A stretch of 64,000 nt of DNA from Mesocentrotus franciscanus (lineage: Eukaryota; Echinodermata; Echinoidea; Camarodonta; Strongylocentrotidae), in NCBI GenBank assembly GCA_037976565.1, contig CP137685.1:28628842-28692841 (forward strand), written 5' to 3'. The position numbers and the translations under genes are program-made. Below the pieces are notes generated by a model. It was not told the DNA's origin, did not search any database, and was given only the letters and a program-made list of their open reading frames with translations. Each line of letters opens with the position of its first letter. Position 1 is the stretch's first letter. This document shows positions 11,716 to 24,004 of this stretch, one piece after another.

Positions 11716-13683
11716 GGTTATCTTTAGGGAGGTAGTTTCTGGTTGAAAGTGTCTGAGAAGCATATGAGATTCAGACCCCATCAATGATGTTCAATCGGCA
11801 GATGTTGATCTATAAAAGCCCTATACATCTGTTACATGTACATGCAGACCCCAAACTATTATCTTCTTATTTCTTGTTGATTTCTTTTTTAATATGGTGA
11901 CACAGTTACAACTTTAAGGACCTTTATTCAGCTTGTTGGTTGAAAAGGGGAAAAAAGCACTTTCATCTTAATAGTCATTGGTAAAATAAAAATGGTAACG
12001 ACACCACCCCCATTTTTGGTGACGCCCCTCCGTAAATGAAACTACTCTTGTTTATTATCGTCGGTTTGTGTGCGGCGCTGTGTTAGAACAGGCTGCTGAT
12101 TGACTGGTTGAACTTTAGCTACGTTTTCAAGGGGCGGGGCGTCATCTCTTACTTCCACCGCTGGCACCTGCCTAGAAGAGGTACAGAGATATAATTTTAA
12201 AAAAATGTTATTGTTTCAACCTTTAAAATGCACACACATTTTTACACAAATGTAATGAATCGGATGTATGAATCGAATCAAATGTACTTTAATGATGTAG
12301 AATAAAGTGTACATAAATGAGGTAAAACAAGAATAAGCATATTCTTTCATGCATCTTGCGAGTGCTTTTGTGCCAGACGTAATTGATTAACCGTAGGCCT
12401 ATGAATTATAAGTCCCAAATGAACCAGCCGCTTCAATTTCAGTCCTTATGTATATAATTGTTTTCTTTTTGATTTATTTTGTTTTCTTCATTCTTATTTA
12501 TTTTTTGGTTTTGTATGTTAAAAAACTGAAGCTTTCGTCTGAATCAATATTCAAATAAAACAGATGGAAATCACCATGAATTAGGAAAATACTAATCGAC
12601 ATGGTTCTGTACAAACAAAATCCATATATCGTCAACTTTGGGTCGACTTAGCTATTGGAAGCTCCACCCAATTTTAATCAATGCTCGTAATATGACGTAT
12701 TTCATTTACAAGGATGTCTGGTAACCTCAATTAAAGCGCTCCGAGTTATCCCCCAAAATAAAAAGTAGTGACTTCTGTGGCTTGTAATTTTTGTTGGGGT
12801 GGGGGGCTGGGGACGTTTATCAACATCTGTCCTTTTTTCATAATGATATCGGGTGAATTAGATCAATATCTGATAGAGATAGAGGGATAAATGGAAAGGA
12901 ACGAAGAGAGAGAGAGAGATGTGTTTGGGAAGAGGGGGGGGGGGTAGAAATGGATGTTATGGAAAAGAAAAGAGAATAGAATAGACAGTTCAATTCAAAA
13001 AGTATGAGCACATGCACCTGATAACTGAAGAAAACCATAGGGAGGGGAGGGGATAGAGCATGAGACATTGTGAGGAAAATAAATTATAAGGCAGAGGATG
13101 AGGAGAAGGAGGAAGAGGAGAGAGAGAGAGAGAGAGAGAGTGAGAGAGCGTTTGAGGGAGGGAAGGAAGGCGTGGGGTGTTAGGTGTGAGGGATTTGGGA
13201 AAAGTAAGGGAATGTAACATTCTCCTTTTCATTTGCACGAGTTTGGCTGTACTTCTTGTGGCCTGTATGAATTACTATAGTCAAACCAATTAAGACGTAA
13301 CCCCTTTTCTCGCTGGTAGGCCACACCAAGCGATAGCTTTTTCATGTTAAATGAAATAAGTCGAAGCTTGGTTTCAGTTGTGAAATATCAAACTTCCCCA
13401 ACCACCAGAAGTTACTATGATTCATATAGGCACTGATAGAGGATGCGGTTGGGGCGTAGCTAGAATAATTTTGAGAAAGGAGGGGGTAGGGGTGTCGAAC
13501 AAACATATTGACACATTTACCTACCGACAAGCAGCGTTTTCCGTGATAACATTTATTTCGTCTCCAAGAGGATATATTTCTTTGCAGTATGCCCACCATT
13601 AAAAAGTACTTTCATGTTTTTATTAGCAAAACCAACAACATATCAAAATGGAATCAGACGAAAGGAAGACGATGTAGAAGTAG

Positions 13684-13787
13684 AGAAGAAGAAGAAGAAG
13701 AAGAAGAAGAAGAAGAAGAAGAAGAAGAAGAAGAAGAAAAAAGGAGAAGGAGCAGGAAGAAGAAGAAAAAGAAGAAGAAGAAGAAGG
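13684..13787. repeat. GAA trinucleotide microsatellite (copy B)
   Basis: The counterpart of 5661-5758, with different internal interruptions (an AAAAAAGGAGAAGGAGC break). It shows length change since the A/B duplication. Confidence 0.9.
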
Positions 13788-14080
13788 TTCGAGCGGCACT
13801 ATATAGTGTCCTTTGGCAAGACATCAATCTACATTTGCCACTCTCCACACAGGTGTAACGATAGGAAGGAATTTCTTGATTGTTTGTTTTACCTGCTAAG
13901 AAAGCATGTGCATGCTTGTAAGTAAGCAACAAGGGGGCGACGGCTTTAAGTCCTCTCCGAGGGACTTGGTAACGGAGATTAATGCCTTACCAAAGGGCAT
14001 TCGCGCTCTTGGTTTCGAACCCGGGACCTCCCGGTAACGAGACCACTGTTCTACCATGGCACTGAGCCATCCGCCTCCTT
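13788..14080 (-). mobile_element. tRNA-derived SINE (family 2), copy B
   Basis: The duplicate of 5759-6051, with the same head (AAGGAGGCGGATGGCTCAGT on minus) and B box. It shares its origin with the segmental duplication and was not independently inserted. Confidence 0.7.
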
Positions 14081-14873
14081 GAATGCTGTGATCTCCGAAA
14101 TAGCTCGACAGTAATAGCAACAAGCTAGAACTGGGGTAATAATAGAGCGCCTTAGGCACCTTGCGTGGTGGATATGTGTGCCATAAAATAATCCAATGTT
14201 ATTATCATTATCACATCCATAAAGAGTTTCTCTCCAATTTGTAATTTGCCCACATCACTAAAAAGGGATTGTCGATCCGATATTTAATCCGGCGACAATT
14301 ATTGCTGCCATGGCTTTATTTCGCTAAACGCATAAGGTTAGGGTTCCAACGAGGTTAGAATAGATTTAGGATCTGGGATACGGTCAGTTATAAGTGTTTG
14401 GATGTGTTTGAAGTTAGGAATTCGGTTCGAATAGGAATTACCGCGGACTATTTGTCGCAAGAGCAGGTGTCGTAAAACCCTGAAATTACGCCTAAGTGGG
14501 GCGTGGTCGAACCCCATCCTTTATTCTGCCCCTAGGTTATGGACTCCATGTTTATTACTTTGGTTTGTGATAACTGCACATTTCAAAACCTGATGTGATA
14601 AGTGCTACTTATTTCCTAAGTCTAGTCTAGGCTATTCGGAGAGTCTACTGAATGTTAGAGGGCCAAGTTGGAAGCCTGGAAGGGGAGATGGGATACAGGA
14701 AACCCCCCTTTTGTGGTTTCTTCAAAATGTTAGCATTTTATATTTCAATATCAGATACTACCCCTTCACCATAGTAACCAACTGAAATTGCGCTTTTACA
14801 AGGTTCATGCGACTTTTACGAGCTACTTTGAAGAACGATCAGAGGCGGCGCTCTGGGGGAGGGGGGGTGACAC

Positions 14874-15118
14874 AGTGCCCTCCCACTTTTTAATGTACCC
14901 ACGAAGTGCCCCTTTTTACTTCAGATAAGTGCCCCTTTTTCTAATAAGTGCCCCTTTTAACCTCTGATGAGTGCCCCTATACTATTCTGATAAATGCCCA
15001 TTTTACTGTCAAAAATGCCTATTTTCCTGTGTTACAAATGCCCCTTTCCTCTTCTTCATAAGTGCCCTTTTTACCTCTGATAAGTGCCCCTTTACTTTCA
15101 CAGGTGCCCTTTCACAAT
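14874..15118. repeat. GTGCCCC minisatellite (copy B)
   Basis: The counterpart of 6862-7090 with small length differences in the C and T runs. Confidence 0.85.
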
Positions 15119-16651
15119 GCCCAAAGTTTGATAAGAACTAACTGTGCCCCTTATATCAATATAATCGTGCTCAATTTCAAAGCTATCAAACGTCCCGTCT
15201 CTAGGCCAAGGTAATTAATGGCTCTTTGTTCAAGAATATTTTTTATAAAGGTTTAGACAATGTAAGAGTTTTCAAACTCAAGGCAACTGCATTTCATTAC
15301 AAAAAGTAAATGTAATTGTTACAGAGAGAGATACATAATTATTTTACGTGATACATAACAAGATGTTTTGATTCCACTTGCATTTTCATATATTGATTGC
15401 TTTTTCCGTGTCACTTCTTTAATGTGCAATATCAAATATTAACAGAACCAGAGAAATAATAATTCATCGATGTGAAATAGCCTACTTACTTCTGGATATT
15501 TGTCTTTGTCCATGTTATCATTACAACTTTATTATCACTATATTATTGCATTCAAGGTTTCTTTACTTTCTACTTTCTGAGGTAAGATTTATTTACAAAT
15601 GTGAAATACCATGTTTGACCTCATGAGTAAATTTAAGAACAAATTTATCCACAATCACTTTTGTAGTCTGTGACCAGACGGACGTTAACTCATATACCTT
15701 AATGCATACAGCTAACTCCCTCCTGGCTTTGAACATTACTGGAAATGTTAATTGGTTCCTTTTCAATGAATTTATAAAGCAATTATTCTCACATGCATTA
15801 TACATGTTATAGCATATATGATAATTTTGCCAATTTCGTTGAGTTCGGGAACATCACCTTGTTTAACCAATATTGAAACTTAGCTTTAATCTTTTATATT
15901 TTATTGTACTTTATCTTTAGAAACATCTAAATTATATTTCACCTTCATGAACAGTTTTCGCTCTATTTCTTTGTTATGTGTACTGAGCTATGAATCTTCA
16001 TATCTCATATGGTTTAGAAATCACAACCTGTATCAGTCTTCGTAGGCTACCTACTTCGTCAATGTTGAAATAAAACCTGGGAATTTTTAATTATCAAATT
16101 TCTATTTTATTCAAAACAAATGGCAATTTTATATTATCGATGAAACATGTCAATTGTATTTCAATAAAGTTTTCTAAAGTTGTTAATGTGGTATCAATGT
16201 AATGTTATGCCTGGTACGTTTTACTCTGTAAATTGAATAATTTCAGCTATCCGCTGCATGTTCGATGATTTGTATCACAATAAACCAATACAATACAATA
16301 AAGTACCAAAAAAAAATGTTGTAATCCCTCCTCATCTCCCCAGAAACAATAGATTTTCATAGTTCCCTAACAGGTGCCCCAAATTTTAGCGAATGAAAGT
16401 ATTTTCCCCTCAAATTTCCTCCAAAATTTTGCTCGCTCTACTCGCTCCCTCGCAAATGAATATTCGGACCATCACACACAACAGCGAAGATTAGAGGTGT
16501 CCACCCCCACAAAACAAAAATAAATAAAACTTGAAGGGTTCCGGCGCACCTGAAATCAATCAGACTTCTTGTATATACATCTACAACTAGGTGTATAAAC
16601 TTATTCTATTGAGTGTTGAAACAAAATCTCACCCACTCGAGCTCAGCAGAA

Positions 16652-16907
16652 TCACCATTAGTCATCACTTTCTCACTGACTAGTCTATCACCATTAGTCA
16701 TCGCTTTCTCACTTCCTAGGCTATCACCATTAGTCATCACTTTCTCACCGACTAGTCTATCACCATTAGTCATCACTTTCTCACTGCCTAGTCTATCACC
16801 ATTTGTCATCACTTTATAACTGCCTAGTCTATCACCATTCGTCATTACTTTCTCACTGACTAGTCTATCACCATTAGTCATCACTTTATAACTGACTAGT
16901 CTATCAG
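16652..16907. repeat. 36-bp minisatellite (copy B, about 7 units)
   Basis: The same unit as 8609-9128 but half the copy number. The minus-strand frame stays open (149 codons), with the repeat motif followed by AELEWVRFCFNTQ. Confidence 0.9.
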
Positions 16908-18184
16908 TATCAGTCATCAATATTTGAGAGCTTCTTGTTCCAATCACCCAGCGTCGTAAAAGTTTAACTTTTAATCTAAAAAATCGTAAAAGTTTAAGTT
17001 TTAATCTAAAATTAAATTTCGTGTGATTCTTTGTAAGTGTAATAATATTAGGCACTTACCCATATATTAAAAGAGAATGAAACACCGAGTCAATTGTCCT
17101 GAGCTGAGTATTGACTAGTATCATGTTACTTTTCTCACTTCACAGCTTCTTCTGGGTCAGTGTTATTGTCATTGGCCGCTCCTTCCACGGGCTCAAGGTT
17201 CAACGTTAATGCCCCTCTAAAGTGTTAGGAGCCCCAAATTCGCCAAAAATTTTATTGCAAAATTTCACCTAAATTGTATTATAATGTGAAAGAGGATATA
17301 ATTTAGGACACACTTCTGCAAAGATTTCCTCCAAAAAGTGTGTGTTTGAAGACAAAAATGATTAACAGAATGAATAATTTGGTTTTCTGTTGTACGCAGA
17401 AATCCTAAATTTGCATTCTTTGTATATGATATTCGACTTTAAGTGAAATTATGCCATCAAATTTGTGGGGCTCCTAACACTTTAGAGGGGCTCGGGTCTT
17501 TGAATTTAAGCTCTTACTTTAACCTTACACATACATGTACTAGGAGTTTGGGCTTTAAAGTAGGCTTTTGTGTACCCATCGTACCGTATCTGTTTTAAAG
17601 AGCAATCCAAACCTTTGATTAATTAATTTGTATGAAAGCGGAAAAAAGAGAAACAGATTGGAGAAAACTTGAAATGAATTGGACCAATAATAAGAAAGTA
17701 ATGAATGTTGAACCCATTAAATCACTACATCTGTGGGGATCTTAAATTTGACAAGTTGGTCACTGGATTGTGACGTCTAGTCACGGATAACTCTCCCGTT
17801 TGCAGTGAACAACCCAGATGTACAACAATAATATCAATTCCTGTATTTCTCCTAAGTGCCTTCTCCTGGGACACTACTAAAAGTACATTATGGATAAAAT
17901 ATTATTATATGTCCTTTAAAAAGGACCATCTTCAGTCATACTTATTGAAGAATTGACATTTTAGTTATTTTTGTATGGGAGAGTTGTCCGTTACTACTTT
18001 GATTGTATATTTCTAATATAGTAAAATGGTATCATTCTCAGCAATTCAGGCATTATTTTGACTGCTAATGAAATAAGAATATTTTCGAGCTTAAAAAAAA
18101 AAAAATTCAATGGCTTGTACCCTACGGTAACATTCAGCCTTGGCTTTGCACACCCCCGATTTGGCTTTTATTCTGGCTTACGCG

Positions 18185-18983
18185 TATGGCGCGCCGTTTG
18201 ACCAATAATTGAGATAAACAGTGTTTATCGCCGATAAACAGTGTTTATCGCCGAAAAACACTGTTTATCGAGCGATAAACACTGTTTATCGAGAGAAACT
18301 ATGTTTTTCGACTGATAAACACAGTTTCTCTCGATAAACACTGTTTATCGGCGATAAACACTGTTTTCGGTGATAAACATTGTTTATCGAGCGATAAACA
18401 CTGTTTATCAAGAGAAACTATGTTTATCGACTGATAAACACAGTTTCTCTCGATAAACAATGTTTATCGCCGAAAAACAGTGTTTATCGCCGATAAACAC
18501 TGTTTATCGAGCGCGCCGTTTGACCAATAATTCAGATAAACAGTGTTTATCGCCGAAAAACACTGTTTATCGAGCGATAAACACTGTTTATCGCGCGCCG
18601 TTTGACCAATAATTCAGATAAACACTGTTTATCGTCGAAAAACACTGTTTATCGAGTGATAAACACTGTTTATCAAGCGATAAACACTGTTTATCAAGAG
18701 AAACTATGTTTATCGACTGATAAACACAGTTTCTCTCGATAAACAATGTTTATCACCGAAAAACAGTGTTTATCGCCGATAAACAGTGTTTATCGCCGAT
18801 AAACAGTGTTTATCGAGAGAAACTGTGTTTATCAGTCGAAAAACATAGTTTCTCTCGATAAACAGTGTTTATCACTCGATAAACAGTGTTTATCGCTCGA
18901 TAAACAGTGTTTTTCGGCGATAAACACTGTTTTTCGGCGATAAACACTGTTTATCTGAATTATTGGTCAAACGGCGCGCCATA
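18185..18983. mobile_element. 799-bp fold-back element built of about 33 short palindromes
   Basis: The ends are TATGGCGCGCCGTTTGACC and its reverse complement, continuing as inverted repeats for at least 45 bp. Exact 6-bp flanking duplications TACGCG lie at 18179-18184 and 18984-18989. Copy A has the unoccupied site (cttacgcgggcatg at about 10395). The interior is an array of about 20-bp units, mostly the palindrome CGATAAACACTGTTTATCG with variants (CAGTG, CAATG, AAAAACA), plus a GAGAAACTATG/CATAGTTTCTC sub-unit. The end motif GCGCGCCGTTTGACC recurs internally at about 18512 and 18594. There is no open reading frame of note. It is a non-autonomous transposon of undetermined superfamily. Confidence 0.9.
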
Positions 18984-19864
18984 TACGCGGGCATGTAAAA
19001 CGGTGGTCAGACTAGAAAGAAAATGCTACAGTGTAAATCAGTCCTATTCACGTTCAGTATTTGTGAAAATGTCAGTTTATTCGTAAACATGTCAGTGACT
19101 GCTGTGTTGGATGAAACATTAGAAATAAAAAGCAGCACATAAATTATTATATTACCATAGCTCATACATCATCAACATGCCCCTAAAATTATGTAACATC
19201 TTTTTTCCAAACCTCTACCAAAAGTGTTGTTTACAATTCAAAGAGGAATTCAAAGAATATTTACAAATTCATCCCCCGAAGTAATAGCACGCGATTTCGA
19301 ATTATATTGAGATAGTACGAATGGTTAATTATAAGTATACATGTCTACGAAAGACTTATCTAGCGAAAAGATGCAAGGAAAAGAGAATGAAACAGACACA
19401 CGTCCATGCACACGCACGCACACACACGCACGCGCACTAACGAACAAAATTAATTAACAATTATGATGATGCTGCCAATATGACTCAAAGTAAACAGAAC
19501 TGCACAAGGAATAATGGAATTTGACTATTATAATAAACTATACTATCTAGAGGGAACCCCAAAAACAAGATAATATAGTCTTGAGAGCCTGGGCAACCGA
19601 CTTATATAATCGTAAACTTGAATGTAAAGCCTCATAATTAGTATGACCGTAGTAAATAATTCTTTTTCATCTTCGATTCCATAAGCGGAAAATCAGATAA
19701 GAATCAGAATTAAAAAAATATAAATTGTTTAATAGCTTTAAAAAAATGAAAGACAAATATTGCTTTTAGCAATTTTATGCCCCTTTTCTCTGCTTCTTCA
19801 TCCCATATTAAAGGTAAAATTACTTCACATAGACGGTCCACGTTTGAAATACATGTATGATATG

Positions 19865-20160
19865 GGTGTTGTGCATGGTCTAGTGGATAAGTCGCCGGAC
19901 TGTGAACCACATGGTACGAGGTTCGAATCCCTACCACAGCAGGTCCTTTGGCAAGATATTAATCTACGTTAAAAAAACCCACACTCGACCCAGGTGAGGT
20001 AAATGGGTACATGGCAGGAATTAATTTTGTTAAATGCCAGAGCGCCTTCATGGCAGCCATGGTAAAGCCGAGGTAATAATTGCGAAGCGTCAGGAGTCTC
20101 AAGTTTGACAGACATGAGCGCTATACAAGAACTAACTGATCAGGCTTCCCTAGGTAAACT
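19865..20160 (+). mobile_element. tRNA-derived SINE (family 1), copy B
   Basis: The duplicate of 11269-11565, with the same A-box and B-box segments and body. It was duplicated with the block. Confidence 0.75.
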
Positions 20161-20164
20161 AGAC

Positions 20165-20315
20165 ATAATATAATTATAATTATTGTTACTATCATTATTA
20201 TCATTATTATTACTATTATTATCATTATTATTATCAATACTTGTATTATTATAATTATTATCATTACTATTATTATTATTACTATTATCACTATTATTAT
20301 AATTATCAATAATAA
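20165..20315. repeat. ATT/ATC microsatellite (copy B)
   Basis: The counterpart of 11566-11715, with additional ATT/ATC units. Confidence 0.8.
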
Positions 20316-21554
20316 TTGGGGTTATCTCTAGGGAGGTAGTTTCTGGTTGAAAGTGTCTGAGAGGCATATGAGATTCAGACCCCATCAATGATGTTCAATC
20401 GGCAGATGTTGATCTATAAAAGCCCTATACATCTGTTACATGTACATGCAGACCCCAAACTATTATCTTCTTATTTCTTGTTCATTTCTTTTTTAATATG
20501 GTGACACAGTTACAAATTTAAGGACCTTTGTTCAGCTTGTTGGTTGAAAAGGGGAAAAAAGCACTTTCATCTTAATAGTCATTGGTAAAATAAAAATGGT
20601 AACGACACCACCCCCATTATAGGTGACGCCCCTCCGTAAATGAAACTACTCTTGTTTATTATCGTCGGTTTGTATGCGGCGCTGTGTTAGAACAGGCTGC
20701 TGATTGACTGGTTGAACTCATTAGCTACGTTTTCAGGGGGCGGGGCGTCATCTCTTACTTCCACCGCTGGCACCGCTGGCACCTGCCTAGAAGAGGTACA
20801 GAGATATAATTTTAAAAAAATGTTATTGTGTCAACCTTTACAATGCACACACATTTTTAATCAAATGTAATGAATCGGATGTATGAATCGAATCAAATGT
20901 ACTTTAATGATGTAGAATAAAGTGTACATAAATGAGGTAAAACAAGAATAAGCATATTCTTTCATGCATCTTGCGAGTGCTTTTGTGCCAGACGTAATTG
21001 ATTAACCGTAGGCCTATGAATTATAAGTCCCAAATGAACCAGTCGCTTCAATTTCAGTCCTGATGTATATAATTGTTTTCTTTTTGATTTATTCTGTTTT
21101 CTTCATTCTTATTTTTTTTTTGGTTTTGTATGTTAACAAACTGAAGCTTTCGTCTGAATCAATATTCAAATAAAACAAATGAAAATCACAATGAATTAGG
21201 AAAATACTAATCGACATGGTTCTGTACAAACAAAATCCATATATCGTCAACTTTGGGTCGACTTAACTATTGGAAGCTCCACCCAATTTTTGTAAATCTG
21301 GTGTCAGAAATGCGTATGACTTGAATGAAAAATGCTGAAGAAGTGCGTGTATGATTTTACATATTCAGAAGTGATCATGATATTTCTGAAAGCAAATCTT
21401 TTCAGATAAATGTTGAATTGCACATCTTAGTAAGACCTTAATTTACCTGCGTGAAAAACAGTACCATATTATTATGGAAATGACGACTTGCAGAGAAACC
21501 ATCCCAGTCCCGTTTTCAATCAGCCATTTCATTTCTGTGAAAAGAGATACAGAG

Positions 21555-21585
21555 GTAGAGGGAGAGAGAGAGAGAGAGAGAGGAG
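21555..21585. repeat. GA microsatellite in spacer right of copy B
   Basis: A short pure (GA)n run in otherwise unremarkable AT-rich sequence (21288-21900), where no gene is seen. Confidence 0.7.
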
Positions 21586-21904
21586 AAAAAAGGGGGAGGG
21601 ATGAGGTAGGGTAGAGAAGAGCGGATGAAAATGAACTTTTAAAAATGATGTAATAGGCAACAATCCCTTTTTATAGCTACAATTATGATTAGAATATTAA
21701 CCCCCCAAATATTATTTCTCTCTTATGTTTTGCTCAATTTAGTTTCTTACTTTTAATGTTTTAATATTATTTCTGGCTTACTACACTTTTTTACTTTTAC
21801 TATATCAAGGATATCGGAATAGACACACGGATAAATTAGTGGATGTTCAAGGAGTGACCGAGAAATTAAATGCACCTGGCACTCGGAGGCATAAATAAAT
21901 CACA

Positions 21905-22150
21905 ATTTGAGCACTTTGGTATAACGGTGAAGGCTATAGACTATTATACGAGTTCTGTGTTTGATCCTTGCTGGGTGCTTATTACATCTTCAACAACAAC
22001 GTTTGTTGAGCACAAACATTGTCCCTCCCGATCCAGGTGTATTACATGGGTACTTGGCAATGATCGATTATGGTTGCAGAGCCTACAGGGAGAGCGGTAT
22101 TACAACTGATGTGGCTACCTTGCACTACTGAGCTCAAATTATTATTACAA
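21905..22150 (+). mobile_element. SINE-like element (family 3)
   Basis: A tRNA-like start (gcactttggtataacggtgaaggc) is followed by TTTGATCCTTGCTGGGTGCTT and TATTACATGGGTACTTGGCAA, ending in ATTATTATT. The same succession is at 47745-47935 (GATCCTTGCTAGGTGCTTAT). It is shorter and more diverged than family 1 and has no coding content. Confidence 0.5.
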
Positions 22151-22381
22151 TCAAACAACGTTAACTGTAACGTAAACTATTGCGATATCAGTTTCAAACA
22201 ATTTAAAGCACAGGAGGCCAGGAGCCCGAAATATTCACAAGATTCTACCTATATAAGATTTGACCTCTGAAAGTTACTTACACAATCTGCGTCATTGCCA
22301 AAATGTTTGTCAGTCTGACTGTAGCCATCGAGTTTATCCCCATGCATAGCCCTAAAAGAAACCGACATTCGGTTCGGGATG

Positions 22382-24004
22382 TTAAAGGGGTCCTCCAACC
22401 CAACATGAATACACCTCTACTTATTAAAATTCCAGCCTGAGATTTTTCAGAAAATCTCTATATTGAGCAAAAAATGATAATAACCATCCATTTTTCACAG
22501 ATCTCACGCATGCTAAGCTCCACCCCTCGAAAAAAGGTAAATACGGTCACGTGACTTGATGACGCATTTGACGTCATTGCAGGAATTTCCTTGTTTTTGT
22601 CCTACAACTAAGGATCTTACAATCTCATTGTCTAATTCATAATTAGGAATGACGAAATGGCCAGAAACGTTCGGAAAGTATCAAGTGCATATTATTTTTC
22701 GGATAAATGTCTTTTTTTTCCAGTTAATATCATAGTTTGCCTTTTTTAAAGACATTTTAATGCCTAAATCACCCTCCTTTTCACCGAGAAGTCACAAGCA
22801 GACGATTTTTGCTTAGACTCATATCACAGTTTCATTATTTTGCTTGCGCGTTCTTGTCAGCCTGGCGTCAGTTCCTTTGGACTTTAAAATACAAACTATC
22901 AACCGATTGGGCAAAGAGTCCACGGTGTTTATTTTATCATATTTTTTTTTGCATTCGTGCTTTTCACGATATATTTGTTTATTTCTCCGTGAAAATGCCG
23001 TCACGTTGTGTTCCTGTCGCTGGTTGCAGCAAAACAAACAATGACGGAGTAAGCCTACATTACTTCCCGAGAGATGAACATTTGAGAAGGGTTTGGACAG
23101 CTAGGGTGAAGTTCACTCGTGCCGATCGAGTGGAGTGGCTCCGGTCACGTCGAATCTCGATCGGCGGTCATCTGCAGCGACCATTTCCCCGAGAATGCTT
23201 TTGAGGAAGGGCTGCATTTACAGTTTGGGGTTTGCTGTAGAAGGCGGCTCGAGCCCGATGCTATTCCTATTATCAAACCATGCACCAAGGAAGGATTGGG
23301 ATGCAGAAAAGGAGGAGAAGACTGTGAGGACTGCAGCTGAGAAAAGGAAAACATTGAGGGTAATTTTTAGAACACTAACTGTTAGAGAGTTTCAGTTTAG
23401 ACCGCTCGTTGTCACTCCGATATGCACTTTCAATAATTAACCGTACGACTGCTTCTGAGCTGGAGTACGAGGTTATATTTACTATAACCTCGTACATTGG
23501 ATGAGTGGTTTAGACTAACGTTAGATTTGGTGTATATTTTTTATCAGTCTCAGTCAGTTGACAATTTATAAGGTCTAGATCTACCGGTCTGCCTCTGCCT
23601 CAGGCACCTCGTCAAGCCGTCAAGATAGGGTTTAATGTTACTTTGGTCAAGTTTCTTATTTACGACAAGTGCAGGGAAAGTTACTTCTTCAAATTCTTCC
23701 TAAAGTCCTTCTATCCGATTGATCATTGAAATCACTTGCAACCTCTTCGTCGCTCTCATTGTCTTCTTCTTCAGTCATTTCTCCTTTTCTTTCACGATGA
23801 AACTCTTCCATTACCGAGGAAAGAATTCTCCAGACACAAATGTTATTTGTATACTTAGCGGCGCGTACCTGCAATGTTTTCTCCTGCAGTGACGTCATAT
23901 CCTATTGCGTAATACAGCTCCGAAACTGGGCTTTATTTCTGAGCGGTCTGAGCCGTCATTTTTAAAGCTAGATTCCAGAATTATTGATTGGAGGGGCCCT
24001 TTAA
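22382..24004. mobile_element. TIR element enclosing a THAP-domain remnant
   Basis: The left end TTAAAGGGGTCCTCCAA and the right end (reverse complement TTAAAGGGCCCCTCCAA) form about 17-bp inverted repeats 1.6 kb apart. If TTAA is the target duplication, the insertion would be of piggyBac/Kolobok type; otherwise TTAA belongs to the TIR. Inside are a THAP-domain coding stretch (22995 on, plus strand) and an acidic 69-codon frame on minus (23689-23898, with EEEDNESDEE). The structure suggests a decayed DNA transposon with a THAP-type DNA-binding domain. Confidence 0.6.
22995..23340 (+). pseudogene. THAP zinc-finger domain, frameshifted
   Basis: Starting at ATG 22995, the frame reads MPSRCVPVAGCSKTNNDG and then HYFPRDEHLRRVWTARV, the start of a C2CH THAP domain (CxxxxxC, then a hydrophobic FP). 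After KFTRAD the frame is lost. The +1 frame from about 23133 continues with WSGSGHVESRSAVICSDHF, which contains the closing C-x2-H (CSDH) and then RRRLEPDAIP, typical of the domain's end. Removing four bases (about 23129-23132) would restore one frame. THAP domains bind DNA and occur in P-element-type transposases and host regulators. A sequencing error cannot be excluded. Confidence 0.7.

Larger units (their letters stand above)
4671..12672. repeat. Tandem segmental duplication, copy A (8.0 kb)
   Basis: From tttaatcaatgctcg to gctccacccaa the sequence is repeated in the same order and orientation at 12673-21287 with only scattered differences. The A/B junction (cacccaa then ttttaatc) defines the unit edges. 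The unit contains GA tracts, a GAA microsatellite, a family-2 SINE, a GTGCCCC minisatellite, a 36-bp minisatellite, a family-1 SINE and an ATT microsatellite, but no recognisable gene. Stretches of 1 kb and more between these (7190-8580, 9300-11260) hold nothing identifiable. Confidence 0.95.
12673..21287. repeat. Tandem segmental duplication, copy B (8.6 kb)
   Basis: A direct copy of 4671-12672. It is about 0.6 kb longer because of the 799-bp palindrome-array insertion at 18185-18983, partly offset by fewer 36-bp minisatellite units (about 7 against 14). Small indels include a 12-bp duplication near 20770 (ccgctggcac). The high identity implies a recent duplication. It leaves the unit at cacccaa followed by unique sequence (tttttgtaaatctgg). 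Confidence 0.95.

Noticed and set aside
18185..18983. CRISPR array
   Set aside because: Regular repeats are present but there are no unique spacers, the units are palindromes joined by 1-3 bases, and the DNA is eukaryotic. TIRs and a target duplication identify a transposon.
22809..22994. Upstream start for the THAP frame at 22809
   Set aside because: The residues before MPSRC have no THAP character. THAP domains normally start at the protein's first Met, which is 22995.
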